Source: Chitinophagaceae bacterium (lineage in GTDB: Bacteria > Bacteroidota > Bacteroidia > Chitinophagales > REEL01). Taken from it: 64,000 bases of DNA. This document shows, piece after piece, positions 9,361 through 18,700 of this stretch. The notes under the pieces are model-generated. The model made no database searches, was not told the origin of the DNA, and saw nothing but the letters and a program-made list of their open reading frames with translations. How positions within the stretch are numbered: position 1 is the first letter of the stretch; every line of letters starts with the position of its first letter. A program made the translations under genes and the position numbers. Location: assembly GCA_007695095.1 (NCBI GenBank), contig REEL01000118.1, positions 105,935-169,934 on the forward strand, read 5' to 3'.

Positions 9361-11268
9361 TTAATGCGTTACCACCACTTTTTCTACATGATTAAACTCT
9401 TCACCTTTAAGCTCTATAAAGTAAACACCTGCAGGTAGGTTTTTCATGTTTAGTGACCAGGATCCTTGATTGACTTCTCCTTCATAAATATTAGAAATTG
9501 ATTGTCCTAAGTTATTCTTCAAAGTGATATTTACGTATTGGAAATCTGTAAATTCAACATTTATATTAATTTGGTCTTTAACGGGGTTTGGATATACAGA
9601 CAATTCTGATATTTGATATATATCATCAATTCCGATTGGTTCTAATAAAATTTCCTCACAATGCGCAGTTCCGGAACCCGCTTGATTGCTTGCAACCATA
9701 CATACATTATAGGTTCCGTAGTCATCATAAGTGAAAGTAGGGTTTTGCTGAGTTGATACACCACCACTTACTCCAAAATCCCAATCCCAATTGTTTGGCA
9801 ATTCAGTAGATAAGTCATTAAAATCAACTGTTAAATCATTAATGCTATAGTTAAAGTTAACATTAGGTACTTCTAACTGACGTACAGTAATGTCATCAAC
9901 CAATAAAGCCCATTCATCTCTGTCGCTGTATGCATGGAAGCCAACATGATATGTGCCTGAAGATGCCGGAGAAATTACGTTTGTTGATGGTTGGTAAAAG
10001 TCATTGGTCATTAAACCTAAGTCAACAACCAGTTCTGTCATTGAGCCGGAAGCCGGCATATTACCATAGTTAACTTTCATTCTTTCAAAATAGTCATTCT
10101 GATCAGGCGCTATAGAATGATAAAATTCAACTACATAGTAGTTAGAGCTTTCTAAGTGTAGGCATCTGGTAAATAGCCAATCATCAGCATCTTCGAACTC
10201 ATTCCAGAAGTATCCTGCTGAAAAATCTCCTGAATTGGGTGAGAAATCAGTAATTCTCCAGGTAACCCCGTCATCATTTGCATCTTCAATAATCCAGCCT
10301 AAAAAATCATCCGAAGGTCCGAAGCCCATTGTTAAAGGGTCAGCACTAACATCCTGAGGCTCTAAGGTAAATACATTTAATTCATCTATCTCATCATTGT
10401 CAGGGTTCTCGTCATTAGTTAAATTCACACCAATAGTAAATTCATATGGCCCTGCCTGACTCATATCAACAGTTTGCTGAAAGGTATAATTCATACTTTC
10501 AGTAAAAGCTAAAGTATCTGTAATAACTTCTGTTACAGGAGCTCCTCCATTTACAGAATAGTATACTTCAAAATTGCTAATGTCATTTACTCCCGAATTA
10601 GAGACTGTAATTGTAACAACTTCACTATTCGTTTTTTCACAAACGGTCGTTGGTTCAATCAAACCTTCAACTGCTGCATCTAAACTTGGTATTTCAAAAA
10701 TCTCTATGTCATCTAAGCGAAGAATAAACTTATCATCTGAATTATTTCTGAAAGCAATATGAACATCTGTATTCGTATAGCCTTCATCAAACAATAAGAT
10801 TTCTCTTTCTGTCCAAGTACTGTTTTCTGCGGGAACTGCTAATAAAGGTGGATTAGCCATAAAATCAGCGATATCTGTTCCAGCGGTAGAAATTCTTACT
10901 TCATAACCATCAGGAAAGCTTGCGTCTACAGCCATAGCTCTCCAGCTTAATGCAGTAAAATCTCCAATAGAAACGGATGGAAGTATCATCCAGTCATCTG
11001 CGCAACAACCTTCAGGCTCAAACCAGGATGTGCTGGCAGCATAGTAATTTTGATTACCTTGCTCCTGCAAAACAACCCAGGATGCTGTTGCCGGAAAAGG
11101 AGGAGAGATGCTTGGATTAATAGTTAATCCATCTTCGTCTTTTAAGGTTATAATTGAGGTATCGATTGTTCCTGAACTAAAATCTTCAGAGAATAATGTT
11201 TGAGAATTTACACTAAAAACTCCGGTAATTAACAAACAAGCAAAAAATAATATAAATTTTTTAATCAT
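9361..11268 (-). CDS. Secreted T9SS type A protein with choice-of-anchor J and PKD domains
   Basis: This 635-residue surface or secreted protein has a signal peptide (residues 1-22, ending near VNSQ). A first jelly-roll/choice-of-anchor-J-like domain spans about 25-192 (DDWMILPSVS, LRLDDIEIFE), a CARDB-like beta domain about 195-300, and a second anchor-J-like domain about 305-470 (LLVDDITV). A PKD domain with WDWDFG lies at about 475-548. The last ~75 residues form a type A sorting domain (SVYPNPVKDQINI ... AGVYFIELKG). Such proteins are exported by T9SS and their tail is cleaved. Function is unknown; adhesion or substrate binding is inferred. It lies 42 bases after the giant adhesin gene and may share its transcript, ending at the terminator downstream. 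Confidence 0.85.
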   Translation of the reverse strand: MIKKFILFFACLLITGVFSVNSQTLFSEDFSSGTIDTSIITLKDEDGLTINPSISPPFPATASWVVLQEQGNQNYYAASTSWFEPEGCCADDWMILPSVSIGDFTALSWRAMAVDASFPDGYEVRISTAGTDIADFMANPPLLAVPAENSTWTEREILLFDEGYTNTDVHIAFRNNSDDKFILRLDDIEIFEIPSLDAAVEGLIEPTTVCEKTNSEVVTITVSNSGVNDISNFEVYYSVNGGAPVTEVITDTLAFTESMNYTFQQTVDMSQAGPYEFTIGVNLTNDENPDNDEIDELNVFTLEPQDVSADPLTMGFGPSDDFLGWIIEDANDDGVTWRITDFSPNSGDFSAGYFWNEFEDADDWLFTRCLHLESSNYYVVEFYHSIAPDQNDYFERMKVNYGNMPASGSMTELVVDLGLMTNDFYQPSTNVISPASSGTYHVGFHAYSDRDEWALLVDDITVRQLEVPNVNFNYSINDLTVDFNDLSTELPNNWDWDFGVSGGVSTQQNPTFTYDDYGTYNVCMVASNQAGSGTAHCEEILLEPIGIDDIYQISELSVYPNPVKDQININVEFTDFQYVNITLKNNLGQSISNIYEGEVNQGSWSLNMKNLPAGVYFIELKGEEFNHVEKVVVTH

Positions 11269-11310
11269 AATAAACGTTTTAATTTAATGCTAAAAATAAC
11301 GATAAATGAG

Positions 11311-14300
11311 CTATCTCACCAATGTTATACTGCCTTTTTTGGAAATATTCTCTCCATCCTGAAATGTAACTCTGATGTAAAACACGTATACTCCCTGTGG
11401 CACTTGAATTCCATTAAGTTTACCATTCCATGAAATATTAGGATCTTCACTTTCAAATATTTTACTGCCCCATCTATCAAAAACACTAAGGTAAAATGTC
11501 CGGACACCACCTGTAAATACTTCAAATTCGTCATTAATCCCATCTCCATTAGGAGAAAATATATTTGGTATATACAATATTCTTTGCTCGGGCACTACAT
11601 GCACTGTAACCTCACCGGATAAAACACATCCCTGTGCATCACTAACAGTTACAAAAAAGTCAGTATCAATTAAAGGTGATGCTATAGGGCTTTCACAATC
11701 ACTACAACTTAAATAATTTTCAGGATACCAATTGTAAGTAAGTGGTTGTTGAAGTATAGTATCATTTGCTACATAAAGCTGAGTGCTCCCTCCCCAGATA
11801 ATAGTATCCTCAATAGCATTAACTGTTAAATCTTCACTTGAGGAAAAGCCTACAGGGATAGTTATATCTTGAGAGCAGTTATTATCATCAGTTATCGTTA
11901 CAATATAATCGCCCGGAATAAGTCCAACCATGTCAGCTTGATTCATATTAGGAAAAGATTGCCATAAAAAGCTGTAATCAGGAATGCCACCATTAACAAG
12001 TATTTCAGCTGTCCCATTACTTGCACTAAAACAAGCAGCAGGAGTAGAGTTATAAGAAATATCCATAGGGTCAGGTTGATTTAACCATATAGTGTCGGTT
12101 AAAGAGCAATTATTTTCATCCGTTACGATTAATATATACATTCCTGATGCTAAATTTTCTATAAAAGCACTATTGAAGGAGTTGTTATTCCAATTATAAG
12201 TATAATTTCCTGAACCTCCACTTACAATAGCTTCAATTTGACCATCATCGGACTCAAAGCAACTTAGGCTATATCCGTTGGTAAGTGAACTGTTTAGAGT
12301 AATGTTCATCAAATCCGGCTCATTAAGAGATATTGAAGTAGTATGTGTACAGTTATTGTCATCGGTAACTAGAAGTTCATAAATTCCTGCCCCCAGATTA
12401 TCTAAGTTTTGTTGGTTAGAAAAACCATTATTCCAGTCAAAGTTATATGCAGGTACACCTCCATTTACAATTACATCTATACTTCCGTCAGTTAATCCAT
12501 TACAACTTATGTTATTACCTCCCGCAAATACAGCCGGGTTTAGTTGGACATCTATATCATCGGGCTGGGTTAAAGTAATGCTGTCGGTAGCTGTGCAACC
12601 TTCATTATCTGTTACTTGCAGATAGTATGTTCCTGCAGGAACATTAAGTAATTCAGAACTTATTACATTTATGGGTGACCAATTATAGCTATAAGGAACA
12701 GTTCCACCGGAAACATTCGCATAAATATTACCATCATTTGCATTAAAGCAACTAATATTATACCCGTTATAATCTGAGGTAGTGAATTGAATATCTACCG
12801 GATTCTGAACATTAAGTATTGAGGTGTCTATTATTTCACAACCATTTATGTCTGTTACGGTAACAGTATAAGTTCCGCTGCATAGTGAAGTTGAGGAAGA
12901 TACGTTACCCGGCAAAGAAGCTGCCGGTCCGGTCCAGGAGTATATGTAAGAACCGGTTCCACCGTTTACATAAACCTCTATTTCACCATCGCAAGCACCT
13001 GTGCAAGTTTCGTCACTAGAAATAGCATTAAGGGTTAAAGCGTCCGGCTGGCTAATGCTAATTGAATCTGTAAATTCACATAGATTGTTATCTATTATAT
13101 TTACCGTGTAAGCTCCTTCACATAAGTTTTCTATCAAACTTACAGTTCCTGCTGTATTCCAGTCAATTACATAAGGAGCTGTTGCACCAGAAACAAAAAC
13201 CTCTACACTGCCATCGCAATCATTATTGCACGTGATATTTTCTATAGTATAGTTTACATCAAATGGCAACGGTTCTGTAATAATAACGGTGTCTAAAGCA
13301 ATACAACCTTCCTGAGTAGTCACATTAAAAGTATAAGTTCCTTCGCAAAGATTTGAATGTGAGGGAAAGTCAGGCAATCCATTACTCCAACCATAAGAGT
13401 AATTTAGCGATGTGTCAGCTGATAACTCAATGTATCCGTCACAATTACCATAGCAATTTACATTAGTAGAATTTATGGTATAGTCAGGTTGCGGGAAAAC
13501 TGATATTTCTAATGAGAAGGTATCTATACAAGAAGCTGTTTCGGCAATAAGCTGAACAGTATAATCTCCGGCTTGTGTATAGGTAATGTTCTCCGGGTTA
13601 ATTAAAGTTGATGTTGTACCATTTCCAAAGTCCCAGCTATAGTTTGCAGCATTTACAGATTGGTTAGAAAAATCAAAAGAATGTCCTTCAAAGCATTGAT
13701 TATTATTATAGCTAAAGGTTGCCGTTACTTCAGTAACTTCAATTAAAACAGAATCAACTCCTCCACAAATCCCGTTAGTAGTATATGTTATTAAATGAAT
13801 TCCGTCTCCGGCATCAGTTGGAGAAAATGTTCCCGTTAAGGAATCTGTAATGCCATTCCCTGCCCATACTCCCCCTGTAGGTTGTGCAATCAAAGTAACA
13901 TCAGCATCATTAATACACAAATCAGTAACACTTCCTATAAGAGGTGTTAAATCCGGTAAGACTGTTAAATTTATAGTATCTGCACCTCCACATTGACCAC
14001 TTACTTCATAAATAATTTGGTGAGTGCCCGGACCGGCGATACCGGCATTAAAAACTCCGGCTGTATTATCTGTTATACCAATTCCGGACCATATACCACC
14101 GGAAGGCTGAGCATTTAAAGTAAACGGACTAAAGGTTTCACATACTTCCGGAATACTGTCTATTATTGGATTTGCATCTAAGTTAACTATTATTTCTATT
14201 GTATCACTGCCCCCACATGGAGCGGGTAAGCTATAAACGACCAAATGAGTACCAACTCCTGCTGTCATAGGATCAAATGTGCCGTTAGAGGAATTAGTTA

Positions 14301-15540
14301 TACCTGTGCCAGTCCAACTTCCTCCACTAATATCAGCAGTTAAATTTACAGCAGGTTCTGCTAAACAAAAAGGTCCTGCCGGATTGGCTTGAGGAACATC
14401 TATAGGATCAACTGATATATCTGTAGTTACCGTTCCTCCGCAAGATCCGGTTACAACATAAGTTATTGTATGGTTGCCGGTTCCGGCAACAGCAGGATCA
14501 AATGTTCCGGCAGCAGCATCAGTTATACCATTCCCTGACCAAGTGCCTCCTGCAGGTGCTCCCTGAATATTAAATGCAGTATCTCCTAAACATACATTAT
14601 TTACAGGAGTAATAGTAGGTGCTCCGGAAGGAATAACTTCAATATCCATAGTATTCGTGCCCCCACAATTTGCTAAAATTTCATAGCTGATTGTATGTAC
14701 ACCTACTCCGGCATTTCCCGGGTTGAAAGTTCCTGTATTTGCATCTGTTATTCCTTGCCCGGACCATTCACCTCCTCCTGTTACAGCACTCAAATTAACA
14801 GAAGGGTCTGTTACACAAAAAGGACCGGCAGGATTTAATGTTAAGTCATATAATCCGGTTTGTGCTCCCGGTGGAGGTCCTAAATCTAAAGTAAATGAAT
14901 TTTGAGCATTACTCCAGTCTTCTACAATTATCATCAACAAATCCCCCGCATTGACCATAGGAGCTGCAACTGAAGCCGGACAAGGAAATGCGTTTCCAAA
15001 TTGAGCACAACCACTGGCACTACTCGCATAATTACAACTTAATTCATTGCTTACATTTAGAATAGCCATACAGGGATCCATCCCCTGGGGGATATTAAAC
15101 ACAGATACATCAACAAAGCCGGTTGTACTATTTCCATTAATTAACAAATTTAGAGGACCTGTTGTAGCAATATTTAAGAGTATATAGGCATAATTGTTTG
15201 AATTTAAACCATTTGTGAAATCAAGACAAGAACTGACAAAATTATCTGCTGTAATGAAATCAAATGGACCGGCAGTCCCGGGATCACAAATAGAAACATC
15301 AGTATTACAACCACCCGGACCTCCCGGAGTTCCTCCACCGCAATTAGCAATCGAATTGGGCCCTTGATTAGAACACCAAGTACACATATCAAAACAGCAA
15401 TCTCCCAGTATCCAGCATGCGTCATCACACCAACAACCCGCTGAACCTGGTCCACCACAGGAGCCTATGCAACTGGCTTCAGAATTAATAGCTATTAAAT
15501 TCAGGGTAAAAAAAGCCAGTAAAATGTATAAATATTTCAT
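11311..15540 (-). CDS. Giant T9SS type B adhesin with somatomedin-B-like, PKD and SprB repeats
   Basis: This 1409-residue protein has a signal peptide (about 1-22), then a cysteine cluster (about 23-50) with CWCDDACWILGDCCFDMC, which follows the spacing of a somatomedin B domain. A region of about 70-225 resembles a secreted beta domain. Five repeats of about 75 residues follow (about 230-605), then a PKD domain with SWDFGNG (about 610-685), seven SprB repeats (about 685-1237) and a linker. A gliding-motility-associated type B C-terminal domain ends the protein (about 1318-1409, PNIFSPNGDG ... VFDRWG ... GSITLVR). Type B tails are exported by T9SS with a PorP/SprF-like partner. The role is probably adhesion. 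The start is the first ATG with a signal peptide, about 80 bases after a consensus promoter. Confidence 0.9.
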   Translation of the reverse strand: MKYLYILLAFFTLNLIAINSEASCIGSCGGPGSAGCWCDDACWILGDCCFDMCTWCSNQGPNSIANCGGGTPGGPGGCNTDVSICDPGTAGPFDFITADNFVSSCLDFTNGLNSNNYAYILLNIATTGPLNLLINGNSTTGFVDVSVFNIPQGMDPCMAILNVSNELSCNYASSASGCAQFGNAFPCPASVAAPMVNAGDLLMIIVEDWSNAQNSFTLDLGPPPGAQTGLYDLTLNPAGPFCVTDPSVNLSAVTGGGEWSGQGITDANTGTFNPGNAGVGVHTISYEILANCGGTNTMDIEVIPSGAPTITPVNNVCLGDTAFNIQGAPAGGTWSGNGITDAAAGTFDPAVAGTGNHTITYVVTGSCGGTVTTDISVDPIDVPQANPAGPFCLAEPAVNLTADISGGSWTGTGITNSSNGTFDPMTAGVGTHLVVYSLPAPCGGSDTIEIIVNLDANPIIDSIPEVCETFSPFTLNAQPSGGIWSGIGITDNTAGVFNAGIAGPGTHQIIYEVSGQCGGADTINLTVLPDLTPLIGSVTDLCINDADVTLIAQPTGGVWAGNGITDSLTGTFSPTDAGDGIHLITYTTNGICGGVDSVLIEVTEVTATFSYNNNQCFEGHSFDFSNQSVNAANYSWDFGNGTTSTLINPENITYTQAGDYTVQLIAETASCIDTFSLEISVFPQPDYTINSTNVNCYGNCDGYIELSADTSLNYSYGWSNGLPDFPSHSNLCEGTYTFNVTTQEGCIALDTVIITEPLPFDVNYTIENITCNNDCDGSVEVFVSGATAPYVIDWNTAGTVSLIENLCEGAYTVNIIDNNLCEFTDSISISQPDALTLNAISSDETCTGACDGEIEVYVNGGTGSYIYSWTGPAASLPGNVSSSTSLCSGTYTVTVTDINGCEIIDTSILNVQNPVDIQFTTSDYNGYNISCFNANDGNIYANVSGGTVPYSYNWSPINVISSELLNVPAGTYYLQVTDNEGCTATDSITLTQPDDIDVQLNPAVFAGGNNISCNGLTDGSIDVIVNGGVPAYNFDWNNGFSNQQNLDNLGAGIYELLVTDDNNCTHTTSISLNEPDLMNITLNSSLTNGYSLSCFESDDGQIEAIVSGGSGNYTYNWNNNSFNSAFIENLASGMYILIVTDENNCSLTDTIWLNQPDPMDISYNSTPAACFSASNGTAEILVNGGIPDYSFLWQSFPNMNQADMVGLIPGDYIVTITDDNNCSQDITIPVGFSSSEDLTVNAIEDTIIWGGSTQLYVANDTILQQPLTYNWYPENYLSCSDCESPIASPLIDTDFFVTVSDAQGCVLSGEVTVHVVPEQRILYIPNIFSPNGDGINDEFEVFTGGVRTFYLSVFDRWGSKIFESEDPNISWNGKLNGIQVPQGVYVFYIRVTFQDGENISKKGSITLVR
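11830..13495 (-). repeat. Seven SprB repeats
   Basis: Seven tandem units of about 75-82 residues follow the SprB pattern C-x(4)-DG-x-I-x(5)-GG-x(2)-PY-x-[FY]-x-W, then LxAGxYxxxVTDxNxC and a closing T-[LI]-x-[EQ]-P. The first three use paired cysteines (CxxxCDG), the later ones a single C-DG. SprB repeats are named for the Flavobacterium gliding adhesin. Bounds are approximate. Confidence 0.85.
13725..14853 (-). repeat. Five tandem ~75-residue GG-W-G-GIT repeats
   Basis: Five consecutive copies encode the pattern C-x(n)-GG-x-W-[STA]-G-x-GIT-[DN]-x(4)-G-x-F-x(5)-AG-x-G-x-H-x(3)-Y, ending in CGG plus an alternating beta strand. Bounds are approximate. They precede the PKD domain and differ from SprB repeats. 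I know them as a common but poorly characterised beta module of Bacteroidota surface proteins. Confidence 0.8.
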
Positions 15541-15618
15541 AAAATTAACGTTATTTTCTTAAATATTGATTCTCAAAAAAAATTTAAAAACCACTTAAAA
15601 CCACAGGAGTTTAATCTC

Positions 15619-15649
15619 CAAATATATTGAATATAATTAAAGACTCAAA
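15619..15649 (-). promoter_or_regulatory. Consensus Bacteroidota promoter for the 15540 adhesin
   Basis: On the minus strand, TTTG (15646-15649) is followed after exactly 19 bases by TATATTTG (15619-15626). This is the TTTG-N19-TAnnTTTG arrangement of the Bacteroidota housekeeping sigma factor. Transcription would begin near 15612, leaving a leader of about 70 bases before the ATG at 15540. Confidence 0.7.
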
Positions 15650-15770
15650 AAAAGACTTATACTTTTATGAAAAAAATCACAAAAAACTAATATTACAAAT
15701 ACCTATTTTAAATAAAAACAGAAGCTTAGAATTAGGTATGTACAAACTAAAGTTAAATTGTAATATCGGA

Positions 15771-18700
15771 TTATCGCACTAAAGTTACACTTCCTTTTTT
15801 ATCGGTAACATCACCGTTTAGGAAGATAAATTTAACGTAGTAAATGTAGACGCCCTGTTCCATATTTCTGCCATTAAAGGTTCCGTCCCAGCCGCTATTT
15901 ATATCTGAAGTTTCATACAAAAGGCCTCCCCATCGGTCAAATACCCTCAATTCAATATTTCGAATACCGAGCCCGTATACCTGAAAGACATCATTCACTC
16001 CGTCACCATTAGGACTGAAAATATTAGGTACATAAATTCTTTTGTCGAAAGGATTTACCTCTATCGTAATTTCATCTGTGGATTTACAGTTGTTTGCATC
16101 CGTAACTTCCACTAAATAAGTGGTTGTTTCAAGAGGTGTTGCTACCGGATTTGGACATGATACACATGAAAGGCCATCTCCCGGTTCCCAATGATAAGTA
16201 AGTGGTGGAATTAAGCCTTCAATAATAGTAGTTTGTAAAGAAGTACTTTGCCCAAAAAACAGGTCTGTATTTGATGAACTTACAGAAATTTGAGGAGGAT
16301 CCGGCTGGTCTATGAAAGCAGAACCGCTTACTTCACATCCGTTATCATCTGTGACTGTCAGGAAGTAACTTCCAAAAGGTAAACTGTCATTAATAGCGGA
16401 TTCATTTCCATTATCCCATAAATACGAATAGGGCTCAACGCCTCCTTCAACTACGGAAGCAGCAATACCTTCGTCACCGTCAAAACAAACTGCATCTGAA
16501 CTAACGATATCAAGCACAAGCAATTCCGGTTCCGTTAAAGTAATATTGCCGGTAGTAGTACATGCATTTTCATCCGTTAAAATAAAGGAATAATTACCGG
16601 GAGCCAAATCTGTCAAACTATCTCCTGAGTAAGTGCCATTATTCCAGTCAATAGTGTAATTTCCACTTCCACCTTCCGCTTCTAAGGTAATATAACCATC
16701 GTTATATCCATAACAGCTTATACCATAAGAATTAAAGTCAGATGAAGCAAGATCAAAACTCAATGGTTCAGGTTTAAGAAGCTCAACACTGTAAGTTTGT
16801 GAACACCCATTTCCAAAAGTTACTATTAAATCATAATTGCCGGGTTCAAGATTGGAAATGGACGATTGATTGTATTGTCCGTTATTCCAGTTGTAGCTAA
16901 AAGGTCCCACTCCTCCATTTAAATTTATATCTATAAAACCGTCACTTGCTCCATAGCAGCTGATATTATAACCTCCGGCAAACTCGGAAACGCTTGAAGC
17001 AATAACAACTGAGTCAGGTTGCTCAAGAGAAATCGTTACATCAAAGGTACACCCGTTATCATCAGTAACTTCTAGTTCATAATCTCCTGCGATTAAATTT
17101 TGAAGATCCTGCTGATTGTATTGCCCGTTGTTCCAGTTGAAACTATAAGGAGCGGTACCACCGGATACGTTTGTAAAGATTTCACCATCACTTCCGCCAA
17201 AGCATGAAATTTCATATCCACCGGTATATTGAGTAGCAGTAAGTGAAGCAGATAAATCATCCGGTTGATTTAAAGTATAATCATCACTAAAAACACAATT
17301 ATTGTCATCGGTAATTTCAATATTGTACGTATCAGCTTGTAAAGCACTAAAAGTATTTGTTGAAACCGCAGCAGCACCATTTAAGCTGTAAAGGTATGTT
17401 CCGCTACCACCGGATACCAGGACTTCAATTTCTCCATTATTATCTCCAAAGCAAAGTGGTTCATTGCTATCAATGCTGAAGTTTAATGGATCAGGCTCAG
17501 TAAGCGTTTCTGAGACATTTGCAATACAACCATTAGCATCAGTTACAGCTAATTCATACAATCCGGCTTCTGCATTTGTTAAATTTTGTTGATTTGACAA
17601 ACCACTGTTCCAGTCATAGGTAAATGGTGAAACTCCTCCTGAGATAGTTATGTCAATATTTCCATCGTTTAATCCATTACAAGAGATATTGTAACCTCCG
17701 TTATAAGTAGTCAAATCTGATAAAATAGAAATTGAATCCGGTTCAATCAGAGTTATAGTATCAAAGTGAATACAATTATTATCATCCACAATTTCCACGG
17801 TATATGTACCTGCTGATAAGCTTTGCTGATCAGCAACTGAAGGCAGGTTATTATCCCAGTTGAAAGAGTAAGGTGCATTACCGCCGGTTACTGTAGTCGT
17901 AAAGCTTCCGTCATTCCCATTGTGACATGAAAGATTGTAACCCCCATTAAATGCATTCGCATCAATTACTGATTCAATGGCATCCGGTTCTGTAACTTCA
18001 ATTGTTTCGGTAGCAGTACAACCATTGTCATCAGTTACTTCAATTGTATAATTCCCGGCTGATAAATCAGGGAATAGATTGTTGCTTATATTTCCTCCAC
18101 CGTTGAATGAATATAGGAATGGAGCATTTCCTCCGGTTACTGTCAATTCTATACTTCCATCAGAAGTACCAAAACAACTTGCAGGAACAGAGGTGTATTG
18201 AATATCTATTGAGTCAGGAGCACCCACATCCAACACTTTTACCAAAGGACAATTGGTTCCATCATCAATAGTAATTGAGTAGTTTCCCGGAGCTAAGTTA
18301 TTAGCAATTGAATCATTTATGTTAGCATTATGACTCCATGAAAAAGTATAATTTCCGCTTCCGCCGCTAACATCAAGACTAATAGATCCGTCTAAAGCAT
18401 CTACACATGAAGCATCTTGTATAGTTTCTATAGCCGTAAGAACCGGGTTATCAACCTGAATTTCATAAGTATATGTGTTGGAGGCAGTTAGAGGGCAAGC
18501 GTCATCAGTAGCAGTGACCAAAAAGGAATGGCTTCCTGTATCGGAAGGGAGGGGTGTCCAGCAAAAAGTACCGGTTGGGAATTGACCACCGGTAGTAGTA
18601 AACGTTCCTCCCGGGATACCGCTATTCCAGGTAAGGGTAACATTATCTCCATCCGGATCTGAAGTAAGTATATCAAAACACAATGGACTTCCTGCACATA

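Noticed and set aside
16300..18440. Regular ~240-base DNA periodicity that might suggest a tandem-repeat or CRISPR-like array
   Set aside because: The repeats are in frame, diverged, and encode SprB units. There are no short identical repeats with unique spacers.
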